Assembly (NCBI GenBank): GCA_024516155.1
Contig: JAJJXM010000103.1
Span: 46,122-110,121, forward strand
Reading direction: 5' to 3'
Length of the DNA: 64,000 bases
Source: Pyronema omphalodes
Lineage: Eukaryota; Ascomycota; Pezizomycetes; Pezizales; Pyronemataceae
The notes beneath the pieces are model-generated. The model was not told the DNA's origin. It saw only the letters and a program-made list of their open reading frames with translations, and ran no database searches. Position numbers and translations under genes: made by a program. Shown piece after piece: positions 1 to 10,700 of this stretch; the first letter of the stretch is position 1, and every line of letters starts with the position of its first letter.

Positions 1-738
1 GATACAACCGTCGGATTGCTATGCAATCGGGTTCGGCTCTGGACTTCTAGGTGAGTTAGTCGCGGGCTCAGGCAGTACTTACCTTGTACACAGGATGTCC
101 CTGCAGCGTTGCCTCTGATAGAATCGTCGGATGGGGATCTGGGTGGGGGGATAGGTGGGTATTCGGGATGGGTAAGTATGTTGGGATGGGCTGGGTTTGC
201 GGTCACGGTTTAGATGATAGAACTGCAGTGTGTAGATAGGATTGTGTAAATAGATGATTGATTGCGTACTAGACTAATGAAATACAAATGTCCCCTTATA
301 TACCTTTGTCCCTGTGCTCATGTGATTTCCCAACTTATCTGACCCGCAGATATTCCATCCATCATGAGACACCCTTCGCTCCACCGTGACTCCCAAAACC
401 TAACTAAAACACAATACAAACATAAACCAAAACATAATACAAAACATAACCAAAACATAATACAAAACATAACCAAAACATAATACAAAACATAAGCAGA
501 ACACAATACAAAACATAAGCAAAACATATTCCAAACCTCGAGGAAACCCTCCTCGTTCCACCCCGCACTCACCCCCTTGTCCCTCGCTTAACCCTAACTC
601 CTCTCGCCTAGCCCTAGCTCCACCTCTTCGCTTAAACCCTAACTGTGACGTACGCCATCCCCAGCGTCACACCCACGAACCACAGCCCAGCTGTGGTTAC
701 AATCCCTCCCAGAAGCATATCCCTAGCGGTTCGTGACA
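1..738 (-). repeat. C-type LTR (right part, cut by window edge)
   Basis: Nearly identical to the two 770-bp LTRs of element C at 14022-14791 and 21094-21863. It lacks only the first 32 bases, which lie left of the window. It ends in ..GTGACA at 738 and is followed at once by gag codons of element A, so it sits inside A's gag. It is either a solo LTR or the right LTR of another minus-strand C element. The LTR contains a block of short AAAACATAATAC-type repeats (about 417-535) and, on the minus strand, TATATAAGG (about 296-304). Confidence 0.9.
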
Positions 739-1519
739 CCTACGCCTCAAGCTCCTCAGTGACCAGGGTCGCTACCCCACTGCCAGACAACGTGTTGCCT
801 ACGCTGTGGGACGCCTCCGAGGTCGTGCCATGCAACAACTGATCCCCTTCATCCGCGAAGATGGCGAAACGGCATCCCTGGACGATGTTGAGGATGTTAT
901 CAGGATCCTTCGGCCTACCTTTGGCGATCCCGATGCAGCTGCAACCGCCAGACACAAGCTCCAGGCCCTCCGACAAGGCAACAAGGAGTTCTCAGCCTAC
1001 TACGCTGAGTTCTCTAGGTTGGTCTCTGAACTTAACTGGGATGAACGTGCTACCATGGATGCTCTTCGCAATGGCCTGTCCATTGAGATTCTCGAGAAAC
1101 TCATTGGGGCACCCCCTGCTACCGATCTCCGCACCTTCGTCAACCAGTGTCAAAACCTGGACTCCCAGATCCGTGCCATCGATAATCTGCGAAAGTTGAG
1201 AACTGGTTCCCGCACTACCAGTCATGCCACACCCCTTGCAGCCCCACCCGCCTTCGCTCCTGCACCCGCTCAACGACCTGCTCCGCCCAGCACACCCTAC
1301 TACGGACCTGCCCCCATGGACCTCTCTGCTAATCGACGCAAGATTACACCCCAGGAACGCGCTGCTCGCCTAGCTGAAGGCCGCTGCCTCTACTGTGGTG
1401 GACATGGACACATGGCTGCAGCCTGCCCGAATAAACCGGCCACCCTTCGTGCTGCAGCAGTTGCACCTAACCCAGTTCCGGAGACCCCCCTCTCTGACGA
1501 GGAGTCGGGAAATGCCTAG
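739..1519 (+). pseudogene. Element A gag (5' truncated)
   Basis: Gag forms the particle that packages retroelement RNA. The open frame begins at the LTR junction (codons from 740, no start of its own) with a retrotransposon-gag-like capsid region. Near the C-terminus is a CX2CX4HX4C zinc knuckle (CLYCGGHGHMAAAC, about 1388-1429). It stops at TAG 1517-1519, just after a frameshift signal. The N-terminus was lost when the C-type LTR inserted. ATGs at 828 or later are internal. Confidence 0.85.
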
Positions 1520-4050
1520 ACCAGCCGCACATAGATGGCGATGCTGCTGGTCACTCTCTTTTGTTGTCTTCATTTAGTTGGAAAGTACCTGGTCCTGGAA
1601 TTACGAATGCAGTAGTAGAAGAAATGTCAATGGAAGGAAAACATCTTGTTGTCTCTTGCACGCTTACCTTCGGTGATAAAAACATTCGTACCCATGCGCT
1701 AATCGACTGTGGCGCCACTGGTATCTCCTTTGTTGATGAAGACTTCGCCCGCCATCACCAAATCCCCCTGCAACCCCTACGAAAACCCCGTGCCCTGGAA
1801 GTCATCGATGGCCGCCCTATTGCCTCTGGTGACATCACCCACCTTGCCCTTGCTCAATGCACCATACACGAGCACCGCGAACAGCTCCCTATGTTCGTCA
1901 CTAAATTAGGCCACTACCCCCTAGTCCTTGGAATCCCCTGGTTGCAACTTCATGATGTTGCAATTCGCTTCAGCTCAGGAACAATCACGTTTGGATCACA
2001 ATACTGCCTGGCCCACTGCAACCCAGTACCAACAACTGTCTCTGGTCTCAGTGAAGAACCTCCAGAAACCTTCCTATACCCACTCTCTGCGGCCCCAGCC
2101 AAACTACACATCGCCGCCCTGACAGCATCTTCCTTCTGTCGAGTGGCTAAAAAACAGAGACTCTCCATATTTTCCCTGTCTCTGTACGAGTTAAATAAAG
2201 CCCTCGAAAACAAAGTCAACACTCCTGAGGACCTGAAACGAATCGTACCAACCGAGTATCACGACTTCTTGAACTTGTTCAAAGAGGCTGTTGCCAATAA
2301 GCTCCCACCCCACCGACCCTACGACCACCGGATCCCGTTGAAGGAAGGATTTACACCACCTTTTGGCCCCCTGTATTCCCTGTCTCGCACAGAACTAGAG
2401 GCCCTCAAGGCATGGCTCGAGGAGAATCTTTCCAAAGGATTTATCCGACGGTCATCATCGCCAGCAGCCTAACCAATCCTGTTTGTCAAGAAATCCGATG
2501 GTTCGCTGCGTCTCTGTGTAGACTATCGTGGATTGAATGAAGGAACTATGAAGAATCGATACCCCTTGCCCCTGATTCAAGAAACCCTGCTGCAACTGTC
2601 TAAGGCCAAGTACTTCACAACATTGGACATTCGAGGAGCTTACAACCTTGTACGCATGGCAGAAGGGGAAGAATGGAAAACTGCATTTCGCACTCGTTAT
2701 GGCCTCTTCGAGTCCCTTGTTATGCCTTTCGGACTTACGAATGCCCCAGCTGATTTCCAGGCATTTATCAATGATGTTCTTCGACCATACCTCGACCTCT
2801 TCTGTACCGCATACCTTGACGATATCCTGATATATTCCGAAAACTTGGACGATCACCGGAAACATGTTCGCCAGGTTCTTGAAGCCTTGAAGAATGCCGG
2901 CCTCCACCTAAAACCAGAAAAATGCAAGTTTCACCAAACAGAAGTCAAGTATCTTGGGTTATTGGTTGGACGAGACGGTATCAAGATGGATCCGAAAAAG
3001 GTAGAAACAGTGGTAAAATGGCAAAACCCTTGCAACCTCAAGGATGTCCAAGAATTCCTTGGATTTGCAAATTTCTACCGACGATTCATCCGCGATTACT
3101 CGAAAGTCGTGGCCCCCCTTACCAGTCTTACCAAGAAGGAAAACGGCAAACCCGTGCCATTCATCTGGGGTCCGGACCAACAGAAGGCCTTTGATTTGTT
3201 AAAAACCTCTTTTACGACCGCACCAGTCCTGCGACACTTCGACTATGATCGCGACATCATAGTGGAAACCGATGCCTCAGACTACGTTTCTGCCGGTGTG
3301 TTATCACAGTACGATGATGATGGTATATTGCACCCAGTTGCCTTCTTCTCCAAGAAGCATTCACCAGCGGAATGCAACTACGAGATCTATGATAAGGAAT
3401 TGATGGCAATTGTCCGCTGCTTCGAAGAATGGCGTCCTCACCTTGAGGGGTCAGCATTCCCCATCCAGGTTCTCACTGATCATAAAAATCTCGAATATTT
3501 CATGACTACCAAGCTTCTGAACCGCCGTCAGGCCCGGTGGTCTGAATTTTTGTCACGCTTCAACTTCAAGATTATCTACCGGCCCGGGACTGCAGGTGGT
3601 AAACCCGATGCCTTGACTCGAAGGTCTGGAGACCTGCCAAAGGAAGGGGATGAACGACTGTTAGCCAACCAACAAGCTGTCTTAAAACCCTACAACTTAC
3701 CTGAGAATCTTCAACTTGCTGCCGAAAACCCACCAAAGGAGAAATATCCCTCGCTCGAAATGTTGTTCACTGAAGGTTACAAGGCAGACCCATTCCCGGA
3801 GCATGTCCTGCAAATGCTTGATGATGGAGCCCAACATTCGAAAGACATATCACTTGCCGATTGCTCAAAACAACAGGACCGACTCATGTACCGTGGCTGC
3901 CGATACGTTCCCGACTACGACCCCCTCCGACTCCGCCTCATCCAAGATCACCATGACCCCCCTACCATGGGACATCCAGGACGCGCCAAGACCTTCGAGC
4001 TTCTCTCCAGGAACTACTACTGGCCATCAATGCGGACTGATGTCGAACGG
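1501..4050 (+). pseudogene. Element A pol, part 1 (protease, RT, RNase H, start of integrase)
   Basis: The frame is -1 relative to gag and open from at least 1501. In order: an aspartic protease with a DCGA active site (about 1708), reverse transcriptase with CVDYRG and the catalytic YLDD box (about 2809-2820), RNase H (ETDASDY region near 3268), and the integrase zinc-finger start (HH near 3950). One in-frame TAA at 2470-2472 lies in the SPAA-PILFVKK stretch at the start of RT; the same frame continues on both sides. The gene is then cut at 4050 by element B within the integrase HHCC finger and resumes at 12984. Both the stop and the insertions make it non-functional. Confidence 0.9.
1507..1552 (+). 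promoter_or_regulatory. Element A -1 frameshift cassette
   Basis: GGGAAAT at 1507-1513 is in X XXY YYZ register in the gag frame (TCG GGA AAT). It is followed by 5 nt and a perfect 7-bp stem, GACCAGC 1519-1525 with GCTGGTC 1546-1552 (20-nt loop). The gag stop is at 1517-1519. The pol frame is -1 and open across the site. Confidence 0.75.
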
Positions 4051-5427
4051 TGTCACACCCTATAATGTGTGAGAATAGAATAGGTATCATATATAACGCT
4101 ATGGAGAATATGGCAAACTCGACAGGAGAATGAATAATTAGGTTAGTATCCCGGGCCGGAACCCCCTAGAGGAGCTCCGGCTAGCCACGTCACGTGATTC
4201 GTGACTTTCCGATAGGACCTCACGAGGATCCCGGCCCGAGGCGTCGAAACTATTATTCACTGTCAGTTTGGGAGGATTCAGGACGGAGAAGGGGGAAGGA
4301 AAAACTTACCTCAAGGGTGTCGACTTACCCTTGAGACAACTACAAACGACGCTGATGGAGAAAGAAGAAGACGACGAAAGGTCACCTCCTTATACCTGAG
4401 GAGAGTTCGGCAATACACGGCTACGATAGGGGCTGCATAGGAACAGAGGATTCCAGGAAAATGCAGATGCGGCGCAGGAGTGTCATCCGGTGTTACTAGT
4501 TGGGTGAACAGTGGGGCGAGAGATAAGGCAGAGTCTAGTCAGCGAACAGGAGTGGACTGCAGGACAAGGGTCAACAGTGCATCAGCATGAGACGACGTCC
4601 AGCAGGGAACCCCACTCAGGAAACCTGTTTGATGAAACTGATATGACGCGTCCTTGGGCCTAGAACTGCCAACTTGGAAACAATACGGCGGTTGCATCCA
4701 CACCAGGGTGTGGCTGCGCGCAAGTGCGCGCAGGTGGGGCACATATGACATCACACAGGAATGAGACGGGGCAGTGCGCTCCGGTAGGGCATGGTATGCC
4801 TTATGATGTCAGTGACCTCTACTTGCAATCGAGATTCTCTAGGGAGATCTATGATGGCGCGACTCATACGAGAAATGACTCATGCGTCATTATCACAAGA
4901 GTTCATGCATGATGCAGTCAGACGGAGTTGCCCTCCGGTGTGACTCATAACCCCAGCACCTCATTGGAAGGTGTGGTAGTACGGTGAGCTATTTCAAGGA
5001 TTAATCTGACCAGGGCGAGCATTAAGCAAGTGAGCAATTAATTTAATTGCGTGCTTAGCATGATGCAAATGCGTCACAGCTTTGACCCATGTCTTACCTC
5101 CTAAGCTCAGTTTGGCAGTTGGTTCCCCAAGGAAGGCTGGGCGAACTTGTAGACGAAAGTCTATAAAAGACCCTATGTCTTCCCTCTGTCTCCTCCATCA
5201 TGATCCATTGATCCTATACGCGACGATACACTATTTACACCAGCAAGTACCTCCGAAGACGACCCTTAAGTTTATTCGGCCTGTGATCGGTTAATTCTCT
5301 TCCTAGCTTATCTTTGGAATAAGTTCTTTTAGTTCTTGGGAACGAAGCGTCTGTCTACACCAGGACAGAAGACTTGAGATACAACCGGAAAAGCCTCTGC
5401 ATAGTTAGGACTGTGCCCAGGTTCACA
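4051..5427 (+). repeat. Element B 5' LTR
   Basis: 1377 bp with TG..CA ends. It holds TATAAAAG at 5162 and a TATTTA at 5232. The segment 5264-5275 is complementary to the primer-binding site just past the LTR, which marks a plausible transcript 5' end. Confidence 0.95.
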
Positions 5428-5429
5428 CT

Positions 5430-5441
5430 ATAAACTTAAGG
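5430..5441 (+). promoter_or_regulatory. Element B primer-binding site (self-priming type)
   Basis: ATAAACTTAAGG, 2 nt inside the LTR end, is the exact reverse complement of CCTTAAGTTTAT at 5264-5275 within the LTR. There is no TGG-type tRNA 3'-end complement at the LTR edge. This is the arrangement known for self-priming Tf1/sushi elements; the mechanism here is inferred. Confidence 0.6.
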
Positions 5442-5554
5442 CTACAAGCTACCAAGTTTATTAATCGACACGCATACGGAAGACCCTCTTCTAGGGCAAT
5501 ACGACAATCCAAACCCTCCAAAAACAAATTACAGAACAATCGAATCAACAAGAA

Positions 5555-7738
5555 ATGGCCTCACGCAGAATCGCTGGACCTGCCGGTCACGATGATGGCC
5601 TCGATGCTCCTATGGGCAACACCATCAGCATCACCCGTCCTCGTTCATGGGACGAGGTTACTACTCTTGGACCAGCACGGGTCCATCATGGAACAACGAT
5701 CAACACAGGCGATGTTCCTGAATGGGTAGTTTTGATGATGGAAAGGATGAGCGCCACAGAAGGGGATATCAAGAAGTTGATTGAGGCAGCCGGGGAAGGA
5801 GCTGCTATGAACGAACAGTTGCAGCAGATGAAGGGGTTATACCAGGAGATGGCCCAAGGCATGCAGAAAGCCTATGATATTTTGGCGAAAAAAGGGGACT
5901 TGGACCAGGAGGTTAACCTCCAAACTGTGACGCGGCTAGTTCAGGCCAGCAATGAATTTGCTGGGCAAGTATGGAAGACAATTGGCGACCTTGCTACAGA
6001 TGCAAAGTCAAAGGAAGCAGCGAATCAAGCAGCTGCTGAGAGATTGAATCAGGGCATTCAAACAACAAATGCCATTCTCGAAGCTTTTGCTCAGAGGCAG
6101 AGGGAAATTAACAGAGAAATCGAAAGATGGGCATTCGAGAAGAACACTCGGGATGCCATTAGACAACAGGACGATGAGCAACGGGACAGGCGTATTGAAG
6201 CTCTTTGCGTAGCTGAGGAAACGCATCAACAGCGCCTACTCGACTATGAGGAACAAAGGGAGGAGGAGAAATTGGAGTTGGTCAACAAGGTCATCGGCCT
6301 TGTTATGTCTAAAATTCAGAAGAAGGAAAACTTTGATGCTAAGTCTCTCACTGAGGCTATGCATGAGGAAATGACCCCCAAACCCCCTTCCCTTGGAAAA
6401 GCGCCAGAATGTCCGTTACCACCATCTGAGGATGGGTCCATTGGCATTGATAGAGGAAACGGTGGAGGAAAGCCACCTGGTGGGAGACTTCCGCCACCTC
6501 CACCACCCCCATCTGACCCTTCAGACGACGAAGATTCAGATGATGAGTATATCAGAAAAGCATTGGAAAGAAAGCGCCAGGAGCGCAAAGAAAAACAGAA
6601 GGAACGAAACCCAGAGGCAAAGAATGCGACAGAGGCATTCTTGGAGTCACTGGTTAAAAAATTGCAACAATCAGAACCTGTTGGACCGAAAAGGCCCAAG
6701 ATGCCTGAAATGAAGGCACCACAGTTTTTTAGTGGAAAAGATAAAACGTTATTCAGAACATGGTGGATGTCGGTTAAGGATTATATTGAAACTTACACAA
6801 AAACATTTCCAGATGAAGATGATCAGGTTAAGTGGGTTGGAAGTTTGCTCACACATAAGGCCCTGAGTTGGCACCAGGAAAGACGAAAAAACATCCAACG
6901 ACAAGGGTTAAGGGATACTTGGGTTGCATTTTCAAGTGCAATTGAGACTAGATTTGAGGATAGGCGAGAGGCCCAAAAAGATGTCAAGAGGATTACGGAA
7001 CTCCAATACGACGGAGATATTGACGATTATATCACCAAATTGGAGGATCTCAATATGAGGGTTGGGGCAATTGGTCCCATGTACAGAAATGTCATCTGGG
7101 AAGCGATGACACCAGCAATTAAAAAAATGGTTTATCAGAGATGTGGTGGAATCCCAACTGATGACGAAGAGATGATAGATGCAGTAAAAGATGCTGCGCA
7201 TGTTGTTGAAGAATTGGACGAGGAATTGAAAGGTTCTAAGAAAAGGACTCTGGAGGTACGAGAGGATCGTACAAAAGATAAAAATAAACATAAGGAAAAT
7301 GTGCGCCCTAAGGAGGTGCAGCACAAGGACAAATTTAAGGAGAAAAAGGATAAGAAAGTTTTTGCTGGGAAAAAGTCAGAAAAACCGGCGGTTTATGCCT
7401 CAGGAAGGGTGGCTTTACAAGGAGTACCCCAAGCCGAAATTGATAAACACAAAAAGGAAAAGGCAGACTGTTGGCGTTGTGGTCGTTCTGGGCATAAGAT
7501 GTATGACTGTTACGCCAAAAAGACAGTTGGGGGAACTGAGTTGACAAAGGATGGAAAGGTAGCTTCTTCAGGGAAGAGGAAGCGAGATGATGAAATTGAG
7601 GAACAAGAAAAGCCTAAAGAAAAGAAGAAGGCTAAAACTGCGGCAGTAAGGCAGGACAATGAGGATATGGACATGCCTGATGCGCAGCCTAGGATATGGG
7701 AATTGGAGGAAGACCAGAATATGGAATCGGATTTTTAA
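5555..7738 (+). CDS. Element B Gag
   Basis: A 727-residue structural protein of the retroelement particle. The ATG at 5555 has A at -3 and G at +4 and is the first in the transcript after the LTR. The first 260 or so residues are rich in E, Q and K with heptad-like spacing, probably a coiled coil and an unusually long N-terminal extension. A proline run (about residue 310) and an acidic DDEDSDDE patch follow. The retrotransposon-gag capsid fold (WWMSVKDY, LSWHQERR) is about residues 385-540. A CX2CX4HX4C knuckle (CWRCGRSGHKMYDC) lies near residue 640. Lysine-rich tracts surround the knuckle and suit RNA binding. The stop UAA at 7736-7738 directly follows the frameshift heptamer. Confidence 0.93.
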   Translation: MASRRIAGPAGHDDGLDAPMGNTISITRPRSWDEVTTLGPARVHHGTTINTGDVPEWVVLMMERMSATEGDIKKLIEAAGEGAAMNEQLQQMKGLYQEMAQGMQKAYDILAKKGDLDQEVNLQTVTRLVQASNEFAGQVWKTIGDLATDAKSKEAANQAAAERLNQGIQTTNAILEAFAQRQREINREIERWAFEKNTRDAIRQQDDEQRDRRIEALCVAEETHQQRLLDYEEQREEEKLELVNKVIGLVMSKIQKKENFDAKSLTEAMHEEMTPKPPSLGKAPECPLPPSEDGSIGIDRGNGGGKPPGGRLPPPPPPPSDPSDDEDSDDEYIRKALERKRQERKEKQKERNPEAKNATEAFLESLVKKLQQSEPVGPKRPKMPEMKAPQFFSGKDKTLFRTWWMSVKDYIETYTKTFPDEDDQVKWVGSLLTHKALSWHQERRKNIQRQGLRDTWVAFSSAIETRFEDRREAQKDVKRITELQYDGDIDDYITKLEDLNMRVGAIGPMYRNVIWEAMTPAIKKMVYQRCGGIPTDDEEMIDAVKDAAHVVEELDEELKGSKKRTLEVREDRTKDKNKHKENVRPKEVQHKDKFKEKKDKKVFAGKKSEKPAVYASGRVALQGVPQAEIDKHKKEKADCWRCGRSGHKMYDCYAKKTVGGTELTKDGKVASSGKRKRDDEIEEQEKPKEKKKAKTAAVRQDNEDMDMPDAQPRIWELEEDQNMESDF

Positions 7739-10700
7739 AGTCCTCTAGGGAGGCGTCACCCGAGGAGGAAATGGATACAGACGCATTAATTGGGAAATGT
7801 GCGGGAACAAAAAGGAAAACAACGGACAGCCTTCAGTCGACCAGGACTAAGAGTCGGCGATCGGACAACGGAGATGCAATTCCAGGAACCAAGGAATTGG
7901 CACCTACTCCTCCTCACCATGGACCGAGACCAATAATCAATATGGTTCTCAATTGGTCCAAGAATCAGCAACGCACAGTAAGAGTCCCCTTAGATACAGG
8001 CTCAACTGCTGCCCTCCTGGACAAAACTTTTGTCCACAAATTCAAGATTCCAACCGTCAAAAGAGACACTCCCCTCCAAATTCGCAACTTCAACAATGAA
8101 ATAGTTGCTGGAGCAGGAGTATTCTTTACGGTTCCATTCCTTTTGCAGCATAAGAGCCACTTTGCTGCAGAATCATTCGAAGTCCCACCACTTGATAGCG
8201 ACTGTGATGCTATCCTTCCATATTGGTGGATGGCACAACATCAGCCTTGCAACCTCTGGGGAGATCAAACTCAGATCTCATTCACCTCTTCACGTTGCAA
8301 AGAGAAATGCACCAAGGCGCAAGCCAGTGCCTTCTCCCTCCAGGTCGACAAGCATGTACTCGACCACCCAGAGGCCTTAATCTTAGGCCACATCTCATCT
8401 GTATCCACCACAGAAGAATTGTCAGAGGCACTTCAACAAGTCCCTGAGAAGTTTCGTGGCTGGATCAATATTATGACAAAGGAAGCAGCAGATAGGCTTC
8501 CAGAACACAAACCCTACGACCACGCTATTGACATAAAGGAAGGAGAGACTCCTCCTTGGGGACCTGTCTACGCTCTTAACGAAGTTGAGCTTGAGACACT
8601 AAGAGAATGGTTGAAGGATATGCTGTGTACTGGGAAAATCAGACCTTCCAAGTCACCAGCAGCAGCTCCTATTCTCTTCGTCCCAAAGGCCCATGGCAGA
8701 GGTCTTCGGTTATGTGTTGACTATCGTGGCATAAACAAAATAACAATTGCCAACCGATACCCGCTCCCACTCATGTCAGAATTACAAGACAGAGTTAGAG
8801 GAGCTAAAATATTTACGAAGATGGATCTGAAGAATGGATACCATCTAATAAGAATAAAGGAAGGAGATGAATGGAAAACGGCTTTTAGGTGCCGATATGG
8901 ACTATATGAATTTTTGGTTATGCCTTTTGGGTTGAGCAATGCTCCGGCCACATTCCAAGATATGATGAATCATATCTTCAGGGATATGTTGGACCAGGGA
9001 GTTATTGCATATATTGATGATGTACTCATCTATGCGGAGACGGAAGAGAAGCATGATGAGTTGGTTAAAGAAGTATTGAAAAGGTTGGAAGAAAATGGGT
9101 TGGTTATATCGCCGGAAAAATGTGTCTGGGGACAAAGGAAAGTGGAATTTCTGGGATATATAATAAGTGAAAACGGGATTGAAATGGCTAAGGACAAGGT
9201 GGAAACAGTCCTTATATGGGAACCCCCAAAGTCCTTGAAGGAAGTGCAAGGCTTTCTTGGATTCGCTAACTTCTATCGGAGATTCATTAAGGACTTCTCA
9301 AGAATATGTCGTCCTCTTACAGAATCAACGAAAGGCGATCCAAAGAAATGGGAATGGACTGTTGCTATGGAATTAGCATTTGACGAGTTGAAGAATCGAT
9401 TTACAACAGCACCGATCTTGTGTCATTTTGATCCAAGAAAGGTCTGTATAGTTGAGACTGATGCTTCGGATTTTGCTTTAGGCGCAGTTCTGTCCCAGAA
9501 GGGGGATGATGGAAAGTTGCATCCAATTGCTTTCCACTCAAGAAAATTCACTCCGGCTGAGATAAATTATGAGATCCACGACAAGGAGCTATTAGCTATT
9601 GTGGACTCATTTAAAGTATGGAGGAGATATCTTGAAGGAGCAATGTTCACTGTGGAAGTTTACAGCGACCACCAAAACCTGGAGTACTTCACAACAACAA
9701 AAGTACTCAATCGACGTCAAGCTAGATGGGCTCAAGAGCTTGCTGGCGTTGACTTCAAAATTTATTACAGACCTGGGGTTAAGAATGGGAAACCTGATGC
9801 TCTATCTAGGCGTCCGGAGTTCCGCCCTGAAAAGGGGGGAGGTGAAGATCATCCGATTACGACGATCCTACATAAGAATCATTTTGCATCAATTTCGTCA
9901 ATCAGCAGTGCTGGAGAAGGAACATCTTTTATTATTTCCTCAGCGCGTCTTTCCTCTATTCCCTTGGTTAAATGGTCAGCAGAATTTTTGAAGATGGTTA
10001 AGGAAGCTGGAAAACTCGATCAGATTTACGTGGAGGCAACAAAGAAAATAAAGGAACCACTGACGATAGAAGATGGCATTCTCTATCGAAAAGAAAAACT
10101 ATGGGTACCAAAGGATTTGGTAAATACAGTTCTTGAATCCGAACATGACTCTAAAATTGCAGGTCACTTTGGACAAGATAAGACTATTGAATTAATTCGA
10201 AGAAACTTCTGGTGGCCGAGGATGGAAGAAGGAATCATCAATTATGTTAGGAGTTGCATGGAATGTCAAAAAGACAAAAAGGCAAGGCACCTGAAGTACG
10301 GATTACTTCAACCTTTGGAATTACCTTATGCCCCATGGCAATCAATCGCCATGGACTTTATTACAGACCTACCGGAATCAAATGGATGTGATCAACTCTG
10401 GGTAGTAGTTGATCGATTTTCGAAGATGGCCCACTTTATACCACTGCAAAAGGACGGCAATACAACTGCAGACCTTGTCCGGATCTTTGCTAAAGAAATA
10501 TGGAAGTTACATGGGCTGCCAACAGATATTGTTTCGGATAGGGACTCCAGGTTCACAAGTACGACCTGGAAAGCATTTCTTGGGACACTAGCTATCAAGC
10601 CTAGAATGTCCACAGCGTTCCACCCTCAAACAGACGGTCAGACGGAACGACTTAACCAGACAATTGAAGCTTACCTCCGCTCTTTTGTCAATCATGAGAT

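Noticed and set aside
318..572. Small Cys/Tyr/Leu-rich minus-strand ORF, repeated in every C-type LTR
   Set aside because: Produced by AAAACATAATAC short repeats in the LTR; no start context or sign of selection.
4539..4754. 71-codon ORF seen in each B-type LTR
   Set aside because: Shared by all LTR copies, short, and without domain or start context; treated as chance.
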